In this document: positions 1 to 7,613 of the stretch, piece after piece
Layout of the letters: each line of letters opens with the position of its first letter
Position numbering within the stretch: the stretch's first letter is position 1
DNA from: an uncultured Lachnospiraceae bacterium
GTDB lineage: Bacteria; Bacillota; Clostridia; Lachnospirales; Lachnospiraceae
DNA: 14,718 bases
Assembly: GCA_910586555.1 (NCBI GenBank)
Contig: CAJUJY010000078.1
Coordinates: forward strand, 1-14,718
Reading direction: 5' to 3'
The notes under the pieces: model-generated
The model's input: the letters and a program-made list of their open reading frames with translations, nothing else
Databases searched by the model: none
What the model was told of the DNA's origin: nothing
Position numbers and translations under genes: made by a program

Positions 1-68
1 ATAGTATTAAGACCTTGGAGAGGGTCTGTAAACACTACTACTTTATAATACGAGCAGAGGAGGAACTT

Positions 69-884
69 ATGACAAGCAAACAGGTTTTAGAAATTGCAAT
101 GAAACAGTCGGCAGTAGATAGCAACTGCTATTGGAGGGATTTTACAGAGAAGCAGAATAAAGTTGTAATTTCAGAAGAAAATAAAAACGCCAGGAAGTAC
201 CTTAAACTTCCGTTTATCTGTGATTTAACATCATATGGGACAAATATTGTTGCATCTGTTTCTAAAGGGTTAGAGAAAACAGTATCTAGTTACATTAATA
301 AATACAAGACAGAACATTGTTTTGAAACACCAAATTTACATGAATTAATGGACAGTTTACGCCCTATGGGATATAATATTTGTTTTATGGCAGAATATTC
401 ACTTCCAGATACAGACATACTGGCAGGAGGGAAACTGGCAGACAGGTTATGGAAGAGGGTTTCAGGTGCAAACCCTTCTTATGGAATACAGATAATGGGG
501 CAGGCGGATTTTAAAGAACTGTATATACCACAATGGGGCAATGCACTTTGTGCAGACCGTAAAGAACTGGATGTTATTGCAGCAGGGGCATATGACAAAG
601 ACAGGCTTATTGCACTTGCAGGGGCTTCTGCGGATTGTGGGACTATGTGGCAGATTGGAGTGGATGTGCTGCCAGAGTACCGGGGGCAGGGGATTGCTTC
701 TGCACTTACAAGCAGGCTTGCTGCAGAGATATTAAATAAAGGGATTGTGCCTTTTTATTGTTGTGCATGGTCTAATATTGGTTCAATACGGAATGCTGTT
801 GCAAGTGGTTTCCGTCCTGCATGGGTACAGATAACTGCAAAAACCACAGAGGAAATTTCAGGAATGAACCAGGTTATAATCTAA
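69..884 (+). CDS. GNAT-family N-acetyltransferase
   Basis: This gene encodes a 271-residue protein whose C-terminal half is a GNAT acetyltransferase fold. The acetyl-CoA-binding motif A is clear: VDVLPEYRGQGIASAL, with RGQGIA at residues 205-210. It is followed by a typical segment in which N and S residues precede 'ASGFRPAW'. The N-terminal ~110 residues have no motif I recognise and may form a substrate-binding or degenerate GNAT half. I chose the ATG at 69 because AGAGGAGGA at 55-63 sits at correct spacing before it; an in-frame ATG at 15 lacks such a site. No neighbour suggests a substrate, and the upstream gene lies outside the window. Family assignment is firm. The acceptor (small molecule, peptide or protein) cannot be told from sequence. 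Confidence 0.85.
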   Translation: MTSKQVLEIAMKQSAVDSNCYWRDFTEKQNKVVISEENKNARKYLKLPFICDLTSYGTNIVASVSKGLEKTVSSYINKYKTEHCFETPNLHELMDSLRPMGYNICFMAEYSLPDTDILAGGKLADRLWKRVSGANPSYGIQIMGQADFKELYIPQWGNALCADRKELDVIAAGAYDKDRLIALAGASADCGTMWQIGVDVLPEYRGQGIASALTSRLAAEILNKGIVPFYCCAWSNIGSIRNAVASGFRPAWVQITAKTTEEISGMNQVII

Positions 885-960
885 GAAAAGTCTATAATAT
901 AATGGTTTTGCATGTATCCTGCATTATACAGCCAGGAAATATAATTATATTTTTATTTGC

Positions 961-989
961 TTGTGATGTGTAAGGAATATTGTTATAAT
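961..989 (+). promoter_or_regulatory. Candidate sigma-A promoter for the RND gene
   Basis: TTGTGA (961-966) and a perfect TATAAT (984-989) are separated by 17 bp, and TG one base before the -10 makes it an extended -10 element. It is the best promoter match in the gap between the GNAT gene and the RND transporter. No transcript data are available. Confidence 0.6.
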
Positions 990-1158
990 GAAACCTGCAC
1001 TTATAACATTAATTATATCCATTTTGGAATTGGGCATTGATTCACTAATATTAATATTTTATGAATAGTATTAATTAAAAATAAAAAATGCTTTTTATAA
1101 CTGTCTATAAATTTTAGATATAAGTTATACTATTTTTATTATATATATCTTATATTAT

Positions 1159-1187
1159 TTGACATTTGGAAAAATAATGTGTAACTT
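1159..1187 (+). promoter_or_regulatory. Weak second promoter candidate for the RND gene
   Basis: A perfect -35 TTGACA (1159-1164) lies 17 bp before TAACTT (1182-1187). That is a poor -10 with three of six consensus bases, so this site may need an activator or may be chance in AT-rich DNA. Confidence 0.3.
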
Positions 1188-1247
1188 AAGTATGTGACAA
1201 TTTTAAGGAAAACAGTGTATTAATAGTACACAGGAATGGAGCAGGCT

Positions 1248-4200
1248 ATGCCAAAATTTAGTGTAAAAAAACCATTTGTAGTACTTGTAGCAGTTTTAAT
1301 GGTACTTGTACTGGGAATAGTGAGTTTTACAAGAATGACGACAGATTTTCTGCCGAATATGAACTTACCGTATATGATGATTGTAACTACATATCCAGGC
1401 GCATCTCCTGAAAAGGTGCAGAAAGATATTACAGAGCTTGTAGAAAGTGGCACAGGTACAGTTAATGGTGTAAAGAATGTAACGAGCCAGTCAATGGAAA
1501 ATGCAAGCATGGTTACACTGGAGTTTGAGGATGATACAAATATGGATGCTGCAATGGTAAAGGTTTCATCTGCGGTAAACCAGCTTGAACTTCCTGATAC
1601 AGCAGGCAATCCTATGATAATGGAAATATCTATGGATATGATGGCTACAATGATTGTAAGTGCTGACTACGAAGGTAAAGACAGAATTGAGCTTTCAAAA
1701 TTTGTAGAAGATGTTGTAGTTCCTGAAATACAAAGACAGGACGGTGTTGCAAGTGTTTCAGAATCAGGCAGTGTTGTTAAATCCATAGAAGTTGTGCTTA
1801 ACCAGGAAAAGATAGATGGGATTAATGAGGAAATCCTGGCTAAAACAGATAAGGAACTTGCCAAAGCTAAAAAGAAAATTGACAAAGCTAAGAAAAAACT
1901 TGATAAAGGTAAAAAGGAGCTTGAGAAACAGAAAGATGAACTTAAAAAACAGCAGGAGCAGCAGTCAGCAGAGCTTGCAAAATTCAGCAAGCTTATGAAT
2001 GAGGCAGTTGCTACAAAGACTGCATATACTTCACAGCTTACAAGCCTTAAGGCAAGCAAGACTGCACTTGAAACTGAGAAAAAGGCTTATAAGGACAATG
2101 GTGTTGTTAAGTCATATAACCAGATGAACAGCATGATTAAATCTTTAAGGGAAGCCTTGCAGGAAGGAGGTGCGGCTTACCAGGCAATTTATGATGCTGC
2201 ATATAAGCAGATACTTGTTACAATAGCACAGGGAGTACTTGATTCTGCTGGCATAGACCTTGAGGTAACAACAGAAAATATTGACGCCTATATGGAACAA
2301 TATCTTGGGCAGCTTGGCAGTTCCGCAGATGAATATATAAAACAGGCAGAAGGGCAGGCAAAAAATATAGCAGATGAACAGGCACAGGCACAGCTTAATG
2401 CACTGCCACTGGATATAAAAGATGCAATAAATAACCCAGGAAAGTTAAAGGCATTACAAGATTTAATGAAGGCGCAGGGACAGGAAGAAGCAGCTAAAAA
2501 CCTTACTAAGAAAAATCTTTCAATGCTTTATGATATTGTTGAAACAAGGATACCCCAGATAGATATTGCACTTGCTAACTTAAAAACTGAAATTGCTGCT
2601 GCTAAAGCAATCGTAGGGCAGGTTACAAAGTCAATAGCAGAAGCAGAAGAAAAATATGAGGAAGTAGAATCTGGGAAGATTACAGCAGCAGCAGCATTTG
2701 GCTCTGCAAATGCACAGATTTCAAATGCAGAGGCAACTCTTAAAAATAGTGAGAATGAATTAAAAAGTGCACAGAAATCATTTAAGGAATCGAAGAAACA
2801 GGCACTTGAAAGTGCAAACCTTGATGCACTTCTTACTATGGAGCAGCTCTCTAATATTTTAACTGCTGAGAATTTTTCAATGCCGGCTGGATATATAAGT
2901 GAAGATGAAACACAATATCTTATTAAAGTTGGTGATGAATATGGCAGCGTTGGTGAAATGAAAAATTCTGTACTTTGCAATATTGATGACATAGGGGATA
3001 TAAAACTTTCAGATGTTGCAGATATCAATATAGTAGATAATTCTGCTGATTCTTATGGCAAAGTTAATGGAAATGATGCAGTGCTTTTAAGCATATCAAA
3101 ATCCAGTACAGCAGGGACTTCTGATGTATCTAATGGCTGTAATGATGCATTTAAAAAACTTGAAAGTGAAAATAAAGGTTTAAGGTTTACAAACCTTATG
3201 GACCAGGGGGATTATATAAAACTTATTATTGATTCAGTATTATCAAACCTTTTATGGGGTGCACTGCTGGCAATAATTGTACTTTTTATTTTCCTGAAGG
3301 ATATAAGGCCTACATTTGTAGTAGCATTTAGCATACCTTTAAGTGTATTATTTGCAATAGTGCTTATGTATTTTACAAATATCACATTAAATATTATATC
3401 ACTGTCAGGCCTTGCATTAGGTATTGGTATGCTTGTGGATAACTCTATAGTAGTTGTAGAGAATATATACAGATTAAGAAGTAAGGGTGTTGGTGCGGCA
3501 CGTGCCGCCGTAATGGGGGCTAACCAGGTAGCAGGTGCTATATTTTCATCAACGCTTACTACAATATGTGTATTCCTTCCAATAGTATTTACAGATGGTA
3601 TTACACGCCAGATAATGCAGGATATGTGCCTTACAATAGCATACAGCCTGTGTGCCAGCCTTGTAGTTGCACTTACAGTAGTTCCAAGCATGGGGGCTAC
3701 AGTTCTTAATAAGGCAGATACGAAGAAACACCGCTGGTTTGATGCATTAGTTAATGTGTATGAAAAGGCAGCACGTTTTTGTTTAAGATTTAAAATAGTA
3801 CCTGTAGCTGTTGCAATAGTGCTTCTTGTATTCTCAGTAAACAGGGTGTTTAAGATGGGTATAGTATTTGTGCCTGACATGGGAAGTGAACAAATGTCAG
3901 TGTCATATACTGCACCTGATGATACTTCAAAGGAAGAAGATTATAAGCTTTCAGATGATATAGCTTCTGAAATAAAGAAAATAAAGGGTGTAAATACTGT
4001 AGGTACAATGCTTAGCAGTGCAACTTCTATAATGGGTTCAATGAGCACAGATACAAAATCTTATTCTGCAATGATACTGCTTGATGAAGACTATGCTAAC
4101 CAGAATAAAGAAATTGCAGCAAAGATAGAGAAAATACTGGAAAATAAAAAACTTGAGGACTATTCTGTATCTGAGTCAAATATGGATATGTCAAGCATGA

Positions 4201-5348
4201 TGGGAAGCGGCCTTGAAGTTGATATATACGGTAATGACCTTGGCAAGCTTGTTAAAATAAGCGAAGATGTAAAGAAAATGGCAGAGAGCATTGAAGGTTT
4301 TGAAGAAATATCTAACGGACAGGAAAATGCAGATAAGGAGCTTGTTGTACAAGTTAATAAGAAAAAGGCAATGAGGCTTGGGCTTACTGTAGCACAGGTA
4401 TATGCAGAACTTGCTGCGGGGCTTTCAACTGATAAAGATTCAACAAGTATTACTGTTGATGAAGAAAAATATGATGTAAAAATAGTTGACGAAAGGGAAG
4501 AACTCAATACAAAAAACATAATGGATTATGAGTTTGAAACCACAAAAACAAATGATAAGGGTGAAACAAAAAAAGAAAAACATAAACTTAAGGAATTTGC
4601 AGAGTTAAAAGAAGGCACATCAATAGCAGCAGTCAGAAGGGAAAATATTGTTAATTATATAGCAGTTACAGCTTCAACAAAAGAAGGTTATAATACAACA
4701 CTTTTAAGCAGGGATTTGCAGAAGCTGGTTGATAAATATGATACACCAGATGGCTATGAAATAAAGATTGCTGGTGAAAGTGAAACTAATAATGAAATGG
4801 TTAGCAGTATGCTTACAATGATAGGGCTTGCAATTATATTTATTTATCTTGTAATGGTAGCACAGTTTGGCAGCCTTTTATCACCATTTATAATACTGCT
4901 TACAATTCCGCTTGCATTTACCGGCGGGCTTGTTGCACTTCTTATAACAGGTGAAGAAATTTCTGTAATGGCACTTATGGGCTTCCTTGTCCTTTCAGGA
5001 GTGGTAGTTAATAATGGTATTGTATTTGTAGATTATGCCAATAAACTGCGCCTTGATGGAATGGAGAAAAAGGAAGCACTGGTAGAAACAGGGAAAACCC
5101 GTATGCGTCCTATAATGATGACAGCACTTACAACAATACTTGCAATGTCTGTAATGGCAGCCAGCCAGGACAGTACAGCAGCAATGAGCAGGGGAATGGC
5201 AATCGTTACGATTGGGGGGCTTGTATATGCAACATTTATGACATTATTTATAGTTCCTGTGCTTTATGATATATTTTATAGAAGAAAGCTTAAGAAAGTA
5301 GATTTAGGTGATGAAGATACATTAAATGAAACGGATGATATTATATAA
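1248..5348 (+). CDS. RND-superfamily efflux transporter with large inserted coiled coil
   Basis: This is a 1366-residue membrane transporter of the HAE1/AcrB-like RND superfamily, which is powered by proton flux. It has the standard two halves: TM1 at residues ~9-29, a large extracytoplasmic loop, TM2-TM7 at ~664-865, a second loop, then TM8-TM12 to ~1340. TM4 carries the hallmark GMLVDNSIVVVENIYR, with Asp731 at the proton-relay position and Asn at the usual second Asp. TM10 has VVVNNGIVFVDYANKL (Asn1255-Asn1256) where AcrB has Lys. Usual family length is ~1000-1050. The excess is a charged helical insertion at ~193-525 in the first loop: a Lys/Glu-rich helix, a middle region, and a returning Ala/Glu/Lys helix. 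No membrane-fusion protein or regulator is adjacent. The ATG at 1248 gives the usual MxKFSVKKP start with TGGAG six bases upstream; ATG at 1236 is the alternative. The substrate is unknown. Confidence 0.9.
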   Translation: MPKFSVKKPFVVLVAVLMVLVLGIVSFTRMTTDFLPNMNLPYMMIVTTYPGASPEKVQKDITELVESGTGTVNGVKNVTSQSMENASMVTLEFEDDTNMDAAMVKVSSAVNQLELPDTAGNPMIMEISMDMMATMIVSADYEGKDRIELSKFVEDVVVPEIQRQDGVASVSESGSVVKSIEVVLNQEKIDGINEEILAKTDKELAKAKKKIDKAKKKLDKGKKELEKQKDELKKQQEQQSAELAKFSKLMNEAVATKTAYTSQLTSLKASKTALETEKKAYKDNGVVKSYNQMNSMIKSLREALQEGGAAYQAIYDAAYKQILVTIAQGVLDSAGIDLEVTTENIDAYMEQYLGQLGSSADEYIKQAEGQAKNIADEQAQAQLNALPLDIKDAINNPGKLKALQDLMKAQGQEEAAKNLTKKNLSMLYDIVETRIPQIDIALANLKTEIAAAKAIVGQVTKSIAEAEEKYEEVESGKITAAAAFGSANAQISNAEATLKNSENELKSAQKSFKESKKQALESANLDALLTMEQLSNILTAENFSMPAGYISEDETQYLIKVGDEYGSVGEMKNSVLCNIDDIGDIKLSDVADINIVDNSADSYGKVNGNDAVLLSISKSSTAGTSDVSNGCNDAFKKLESENKGLRFTNLMDQGDYIKLIIDSVLSNLLWGALLAIIVLFIFLKDIRPTFVVAFSIPLSVLFAIVLMYFTNITLNIISLSGLALGIGMLVDNSIVVVENIYRLRSKGVGAARAAVMGANQVAGAIFSSTLTTICVFLPIVFTDGITRQIMQDMCLTIAYSLCASLVVALTVVPSMGATVLNKADTKKHRWFDALVNVYEKAARFCLRFKIVPVAVAIVLLVFSVNRVFKMGIVFVPDMGSEQMSVSYTAPDDTSKEEDYKLSDDIASEIKKIKGVNTVGTMLSSATSIMGSMSTDTKSYSAMILLDEDYANQNKEIAAKIEKILENKKLEDYSVSESNMDMSSMMGSGLEVDIYGNDLGKLVKISEDVKKMAESIEGFEEISNGQENADKELVVQVNKKKAMRLGLTVAQVYAELAAGLSTDKDSTSITVDEEKYDVKIVDEREELNTKNIMDYEFETTKTNDKGETKKEKHKLKEFAELKEGTSIAAVRRENIVNYIAVTASTKEGYNTTLLSRDLQKLVDKYDTPDGYEIKIAGESETNNEMVSSMLTMIGLAIIFIYLVMVAQFGSLLSPFIILLTIPLAFTGGLVALLITGEEISVMALMGFLVLSGVVVNNGIVFVDYANKLRLDGMEKKEALVETGKTRMRPIMMTALTTILAMSVMAASQDSTAAMSRGMAIVTIGGLVYATFMTLFIVPVLYDIFYRRKLKKVDLGDEDTLNETDDII

Positions 5349-5650
5349 TCTTATAATATTTATTTAAAAACACAGAATATCTTTGCCGCCAGGCACAGTA
5401 AGCCAATATTGTTTAGTCCAGGTAATAGAAAGCCAAGTGGATATCTGTAATCCACCTGGCTGTTTGCCTGCTTACAAAACAGCCTTATTAAGCAAGTTCC
5501 AGAACAGACTTGTTTTATTATGTTCTGTCAATTACAAAGCGGTTTTACCAGGGCCACATTTGGAATTTGCCAGTTAATAATTTACCCAATGCAGTTTTTT
5601 ACATTATTAAGACAGAAAGTAAAAATTTATTAAACGGATGTGAAAAGCCC
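5349..5650. other. Gene-free stretch with several overlapping hairpins
   Basis: This stretch separates the RND stop from the rpmG promoter. No credible gene is present. It contains several inverted repeats. AGCCAAGTGGAT (5431-5442) pairs with ATCCACCTGGCT (5450-5461) with one mismatch. GGCTGTTT (5458-5465) pairs with AAACAGCC (5477-5484) and shares GGCT with the first hairpin, so the two exclude each other. CAAGT (5493-5497) pairs with ACTTG (5508-5512), followed by TTTT. AGAACA (5501-5506) pairs with TGTTCT (5521-5526). The third hairpin, with its short U-run, may end RND transcription. Bases 5530-5650 show nothing distinct. Confidence 0.5.
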
Positions 5651-5680
5651 TTGACTAGCTATCTGGAACTATGATATACT
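5651..5680 (+). promoter_or_regulatory. Promoter of the rpmG-secE-nusG(-rplK-rplA) cluster
   Basis: TTGACT (5651-5656) is followed after 18 bp by TATACT (5675-5680), with TG one base before it (TGATATACT), an extended -10. It lies about 80 bp ahead of the rpmG start codon and is the only strong promoter I see before the cluster. Confidence 0.75.
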
Positions 5681-5759
5681 TGTTTGGCGATGTAACAGGT
5701 CTTTTTTTTATGTCTGGATTTTATAAAATGCATTTAGATAATTTATGGAGGTGAAATCT

Positions 5760-5909
5760 GTGAGAGTAAAAATTACTTTAGCATGTACAGAGTGCAAAAG
5801 ACGTAATTATGATACTACAAAGGAGAAAAGGAACCATCCTGACAGAATGGAAACAAGGAAATATTGCAGGTTCTGCAGGAAACACACAATACACAAAGAA
5901 ACAAAATAG
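5760..5909 (+). CDS. rpmG: 50S ribosomal protein L33 (zinc-ribbon type)
   Basis: A 49-residue basic protein beginning MRVKITLACTECKRRNYDT and ending HTIHKETK, the standard L33 size and sequence. Four cysteines, C9/C12 and C36/C39, form the zinc ribbon of the 'C+' L33 version; paralogues lacking these cysteines occur in many Firmicutes. It starts with GTG at 5760, fixed by a near-perfect GGAGGTG (5747-5753) six bases upstream. L33 is a small large-subunit protein near the tRNA exit site. It is the first gene of the cluster that continues with secE and nusG, a common Firmicutes arrangement in which this cluster supplies ribosome, secretion and transcription-elongation components. Confidence 0.96.
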   Translation: MRVKITLACTECKRRNYDTTKEKRNHPDRMETRKYCRFCRKHTIHKETK

Positions 5910-5920
5910 TTTTAGCCTTA

Positions 5921-5988
5921 CCAGGCCAGCCCTTTAAATATATGTTTCTTAAGCGTTGGGCATGGTTTGCCAGGGCTTGCTGGCTTTT
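5921..5988 (+). promoter_or_regulatory. Possible attenuator-like hairpins between rpmG and secE
   Basis: Two mutually exclusive pairings are visible. AGCCCT (5929-5934) can pair with AGGGCT (5972-5977), flanked by CCAG/CTGG (5921-5924 with 5980-5983). Alternatively GCCAG (5969-5973) pairs with CTGGC (5980-5984), followed directly by TTTT (5985-5988), a terminator-like shape. The stems are short, so this is only suggestive of partial termination or processing that sets the L33 to SecE/NusG ratio. Confidence 0.3.
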
Positions 5989-6068
5989 GCGGGAAGTAAT
6001 TCCTGTAAATACCACAAAGCGGTGATGAAGTTATGGGCAGCCATATAGCCGCAGAATGGAGGCTTTTT

Positions 6069-6326
6069 ATGGAAGATTCTGAAAACAAAGATATAGCTGG
6101 AGATGAACCAAAGAAAACTGGAAGTACAGATAATGACACAAAGAAACAAGGTGGCCATATCCAGAAATTGAAGGCGGAGTTTGGCAGGATTATATGGCCA
6201 GACAAAAATACAGTCATCAAGGAAACAACAGCAGTTGTTGTTGTAACAGTTATTTTAGGTGCAATCATTGCCCTTCTTGATTTTATTATTAAGACAGGCC
6301 TTGATAAGATTCTTCAGATAGGATAA
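6069..6326 (+). CDS. secE: Preprotein translocase subunit SecE
   Basis: An 85-residue protein with one C-terminal transmembrane segment (~54-75), preceded by the SecE signature FGRIIWPDKNTVIKETT (residues ~38-54). SecE clamps the SecY channel in the cytoplasmic membrane. The first ~28 residues are polar, charged and poorly conserved, as is common in single-TM Firmicutes SecE. I chose the ATG at 6069 because GGAGG (6058-6062) lies six bases before it; an in-frame ATG at 6033 has no comparable site. It follows rpmG by 159 bases and precedes nusG by 11 bases, so secE and nusG are surely co-transcribed. Confidence 0.95.
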   Translation: MEDSENKDIAGDEPKKTGSTDNDTKKQGGHIQKLKAEFGRIIWPDKNTVIKETTAVVVVTVILGAIIALLDFIIKTGLDKILQIG

Positions 6327-6337
6327 GGTGATAGACT

Positions 6338-6859
6338 ATGGCAGATACAGAAGCGCATTGGTATGTTGCTCATACTTATTCAGGATATGAGAATAAGGTG
6401 AAGATGGATATTGAAAAGACTATTGAAAACCGTAATCTACAGGATCAGATTCTGGAGGTTTCAGTACCTATGTTAAATGTTACAAAAGGGACTGACGGGG
6501 AAGAAAAAACTGTCCAGCAGAAGATGTTCCCTGCTTATGTCCTTATTAAAATGATTATGAATGATGACACATGGTACGTTGTACGTAATACACGTGGAGT
6601 AACAGGGTTTGTAGGGCCAGGTTCTAAACCAGTGCCTCTTACAGAGGCAGATATTGAAAGCATGGGGCTTAAGGTAGATGCACCTAATGCACCATTCAGT
6701 ATTGGCGATTCTGTAGTTGTCAAGTCTGGCGTCTGGGAGAATACAACAGGTATTGTCCGTCAGATTGACCATAAGAATAGCACGGTTACAATTAATATAG
6801 ATATGTTTGGCCGTGAAACACCGGTAGAAATAAGTTTCAATGATATTGAAGCTGTTTAG
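6338..6859 (+). CDS. nusG: Transcription termination/antitermination factor NusG
   Basis: A 173-residue NusG of normal bacterial size. The NGN domain (about 1-112) begins with HWYVAHTYSGYENKV and contains FPAYVLIKM and the VRNTRGVTGFVG segment that contacts RNA polymerase. A short linker leads to the KOW domain (about 120-173), with FSIGDSVVVKSGVWENTTG and the invariant DMFGRETPVEI. NusG binds the RNA polymerase clamp and modulates pausing, termination and, through the KOW domain, coupling to S10 or Rho. AAGGTGA upstream gives a usable ribosome binding site. It lies 11 bases after secE. There are no insertions or missing motifs. Confidence 0.97.
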   Translation: MADTEAHWYVAHTYSGYENKVKMDIEKTIENRNLQDQILEVSVPMLNVTKGTDGEEKTVQQKMFPAYVLIKMIMNDDTWYVVRNTRGVTGFVGPGSKPVPLTEADIESMGLKVDAPNAPFSIGDSVVVKSGVWENTTGIVRQIDHKNSTVTINIDMFGRETPVEISFNDIEAV

Positions 6860-6889
6860 GTTTACCAGTTTTATTTGGTTTAACTAAAG

Positions 6890-6913
6890 GCTGCCTGCCA
6901 TATGGCAGGCAGC
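6890..6913. repeat. Perfect 24-bp palindrome in the nusG-rplK gap
   Basis: GCTGCCTGCC (6890-6899) and GGCAGGCAGC (6904-6913) flank ATAT, giving a ten-pair GC-rich stem with a tetraloop, about 30 bases after nusG. No U-tract follows, so it is not a standard terminator. It may be an RNA processing or stabilising hairpin. Further on, GTGGTAA (6948-6954) can pair with TTACCAC (6993-6999) before the rplK ribosome binding site. Confidence 0.6.
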
Positions 6914-7034
6914 TACAGGAACAATCCTGGAAGCAGGCGGGGCATAAGTGGTAAACAGCCTGTGTCATTTTTAATTAATTCTGCTCCTTAAATTACCACA
7001 GATGGATTGGAAACTATATAGGAGGTACTTTAAA

Positions 7035-7460
7035 ATGGCTAAAAAAGTCGAAGGATATATTAAATTACAAATCCCTGCTGCTAAGGCAACACCAGCACCA
7101 CCTGTTGGCCCGGCACTTGGACAGCATGGAGTTAATATTGTACAGTTTACAAAGGAGTTTAATGCTAAAACAGCAGGGCAGGAAGGCATGATTATTCCTG
7201 TTGTTATCACTGTATACCAGGATAAGAGTTTCAGCTTTATTACAAAGACTCCTCCAGCAGCAGTACTTATTAAGAAGGCATGTAATATCCAGTCTGGTTC
7301 AGGCGTGCCTAATAAGACAAAAGTTGCTAAGATTTCAAAGGATAAAATCAGGGAGATTGCAGAAACAAAGATGCCTGATTTAAATGCAGCAACTATTGAA
7401 GCTGCAATGAGCATGATAGCTGGTACAGCGCGCAGCATGGGTGTTACTGTTGAAGAGTAA
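7035..7460 (+). CDS. rplK: 50S ribosomal protein L11
   Basis: A 141-residue protein, exactly the usual L11 length. The N-terminal domain carries the factor-binding proline-rich motif PAPPVGPALGQHGVNI (residues 20-35), and the C-terminal domain binds 23S rRNA at the GTPase-associated centre. L11 helps elongation factors act and is needed for RelA-type stringent signalling in organisms that have it. The start is ATG 7035, placed by AGGAGGT (7020-7026) eight bases upstream; longer in-frame starts add non-homologous residues. It follows nusG by 175 bases. I see no strong separate promoter in that gap, so read-through from the rpmG promoter is likely. Confidence 0.97.
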   Translation: MAKKVEGYIKLQIPAAKATPAPPVGPALGQHGVNIVQFTKEFNAKTAGQEGMIIPVVITVYQDKSFSFITKTPPAAVLIKKACNIQSGSGVPNKTKVAKISKDKIREIAETKMPDLNAATIEAAMSMIAGTARSMGVTVEE

Positions 7461-7523
7461 CATAATAACCAGAAAATATTATTTATAAAATTCCAGAAAA
7501 AGATTGTTATTGTATTGGACGAT

Positions 7524-7606
7524 GTGGGAGGCTGTACGTATAAATTATGCGTCTGTAACACTGGTGTTTACTACACCAGAAACCCGCCGTTACTACCACC
7601 AGGAGG
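7524..7606 (+). promoter_or_regulatory. L1-binding autoregulatory mRNA site (23S L1-stalk mimic)
   Basis: The rplK-rplA gap contains GTGGGAGGCT (7524-7533) and TACCACC (7594-7600), the two sequence blocks that form the L1-binding helix in 23S rRNA. The fold matches as well. GTGG (7524-7527) pairs with CCAC (7596-7599); GGC (7530-7532) pairs with GCC (7586-7588). This leaves the two-base GA bulge on the 5' side and a longer 3' internal loop, as in the rRNA. An inner hairpin, CTGGTGT (7561-7567) with ACACCAG (7573-7579), replaces the rest of the stalk. The 3' strand abuts the rplA ribosome binding site AGGAGG (7601-7606), so L1 bound here would block rplA translation. L1 autoregulation by rRNA mimicry is established in E. 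coli and archaea; its use here is inferred. Confidence 0.8.
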
Positions 7607-7613
7607 TTATATT

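Larger units (their letters stand above)
885..1247. other. AT-rich gene-free stretch between the GNAT and RND genes
   Basis: I see no coding region here. Just after the GNAT stop is an AT-rich inverted repeat, TATAATG (898-904) against CATTATA (922-928), which has no clean U-tract and is at best a weak terminator. The stretch then carries one good and one weak promoter candidate reading into the RND gene (listed separately). If transcription starts at the better one the RND mRNA has a leader of about 250 nt, but I see no riboswitch fold in it. Confidence 0.6.

Noticed and set aside
15..68. Upstream in-frame start of the GNAT gene and a TATAAT at 44-49
   Set aside because: The ribosome binding site at 55-63 fits ATG 69. 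The TATAAT has no -35 at a workable distance and would start transcription inside that site.
3212..3880. A 222-codon minus-strand open frame inside the RND gene
   Set aside because: It lies opposite the conserved transmembrane core of a clear coding gene, lacks a ribosome binding site, and its translation is not protein-like.
5383..5577. A 64-codon open frame starting with TTG
   Set aside because: There is no ribosome binding site, the region is full of hairpins, and the translation resembles nothing I know.
5910..6068. A tRNA-Trp gene between rpmG and secE, as in some Clostridia
   Set aside because: No cloverleaf, T-loop GGTTCGA or acceptor stem is present.
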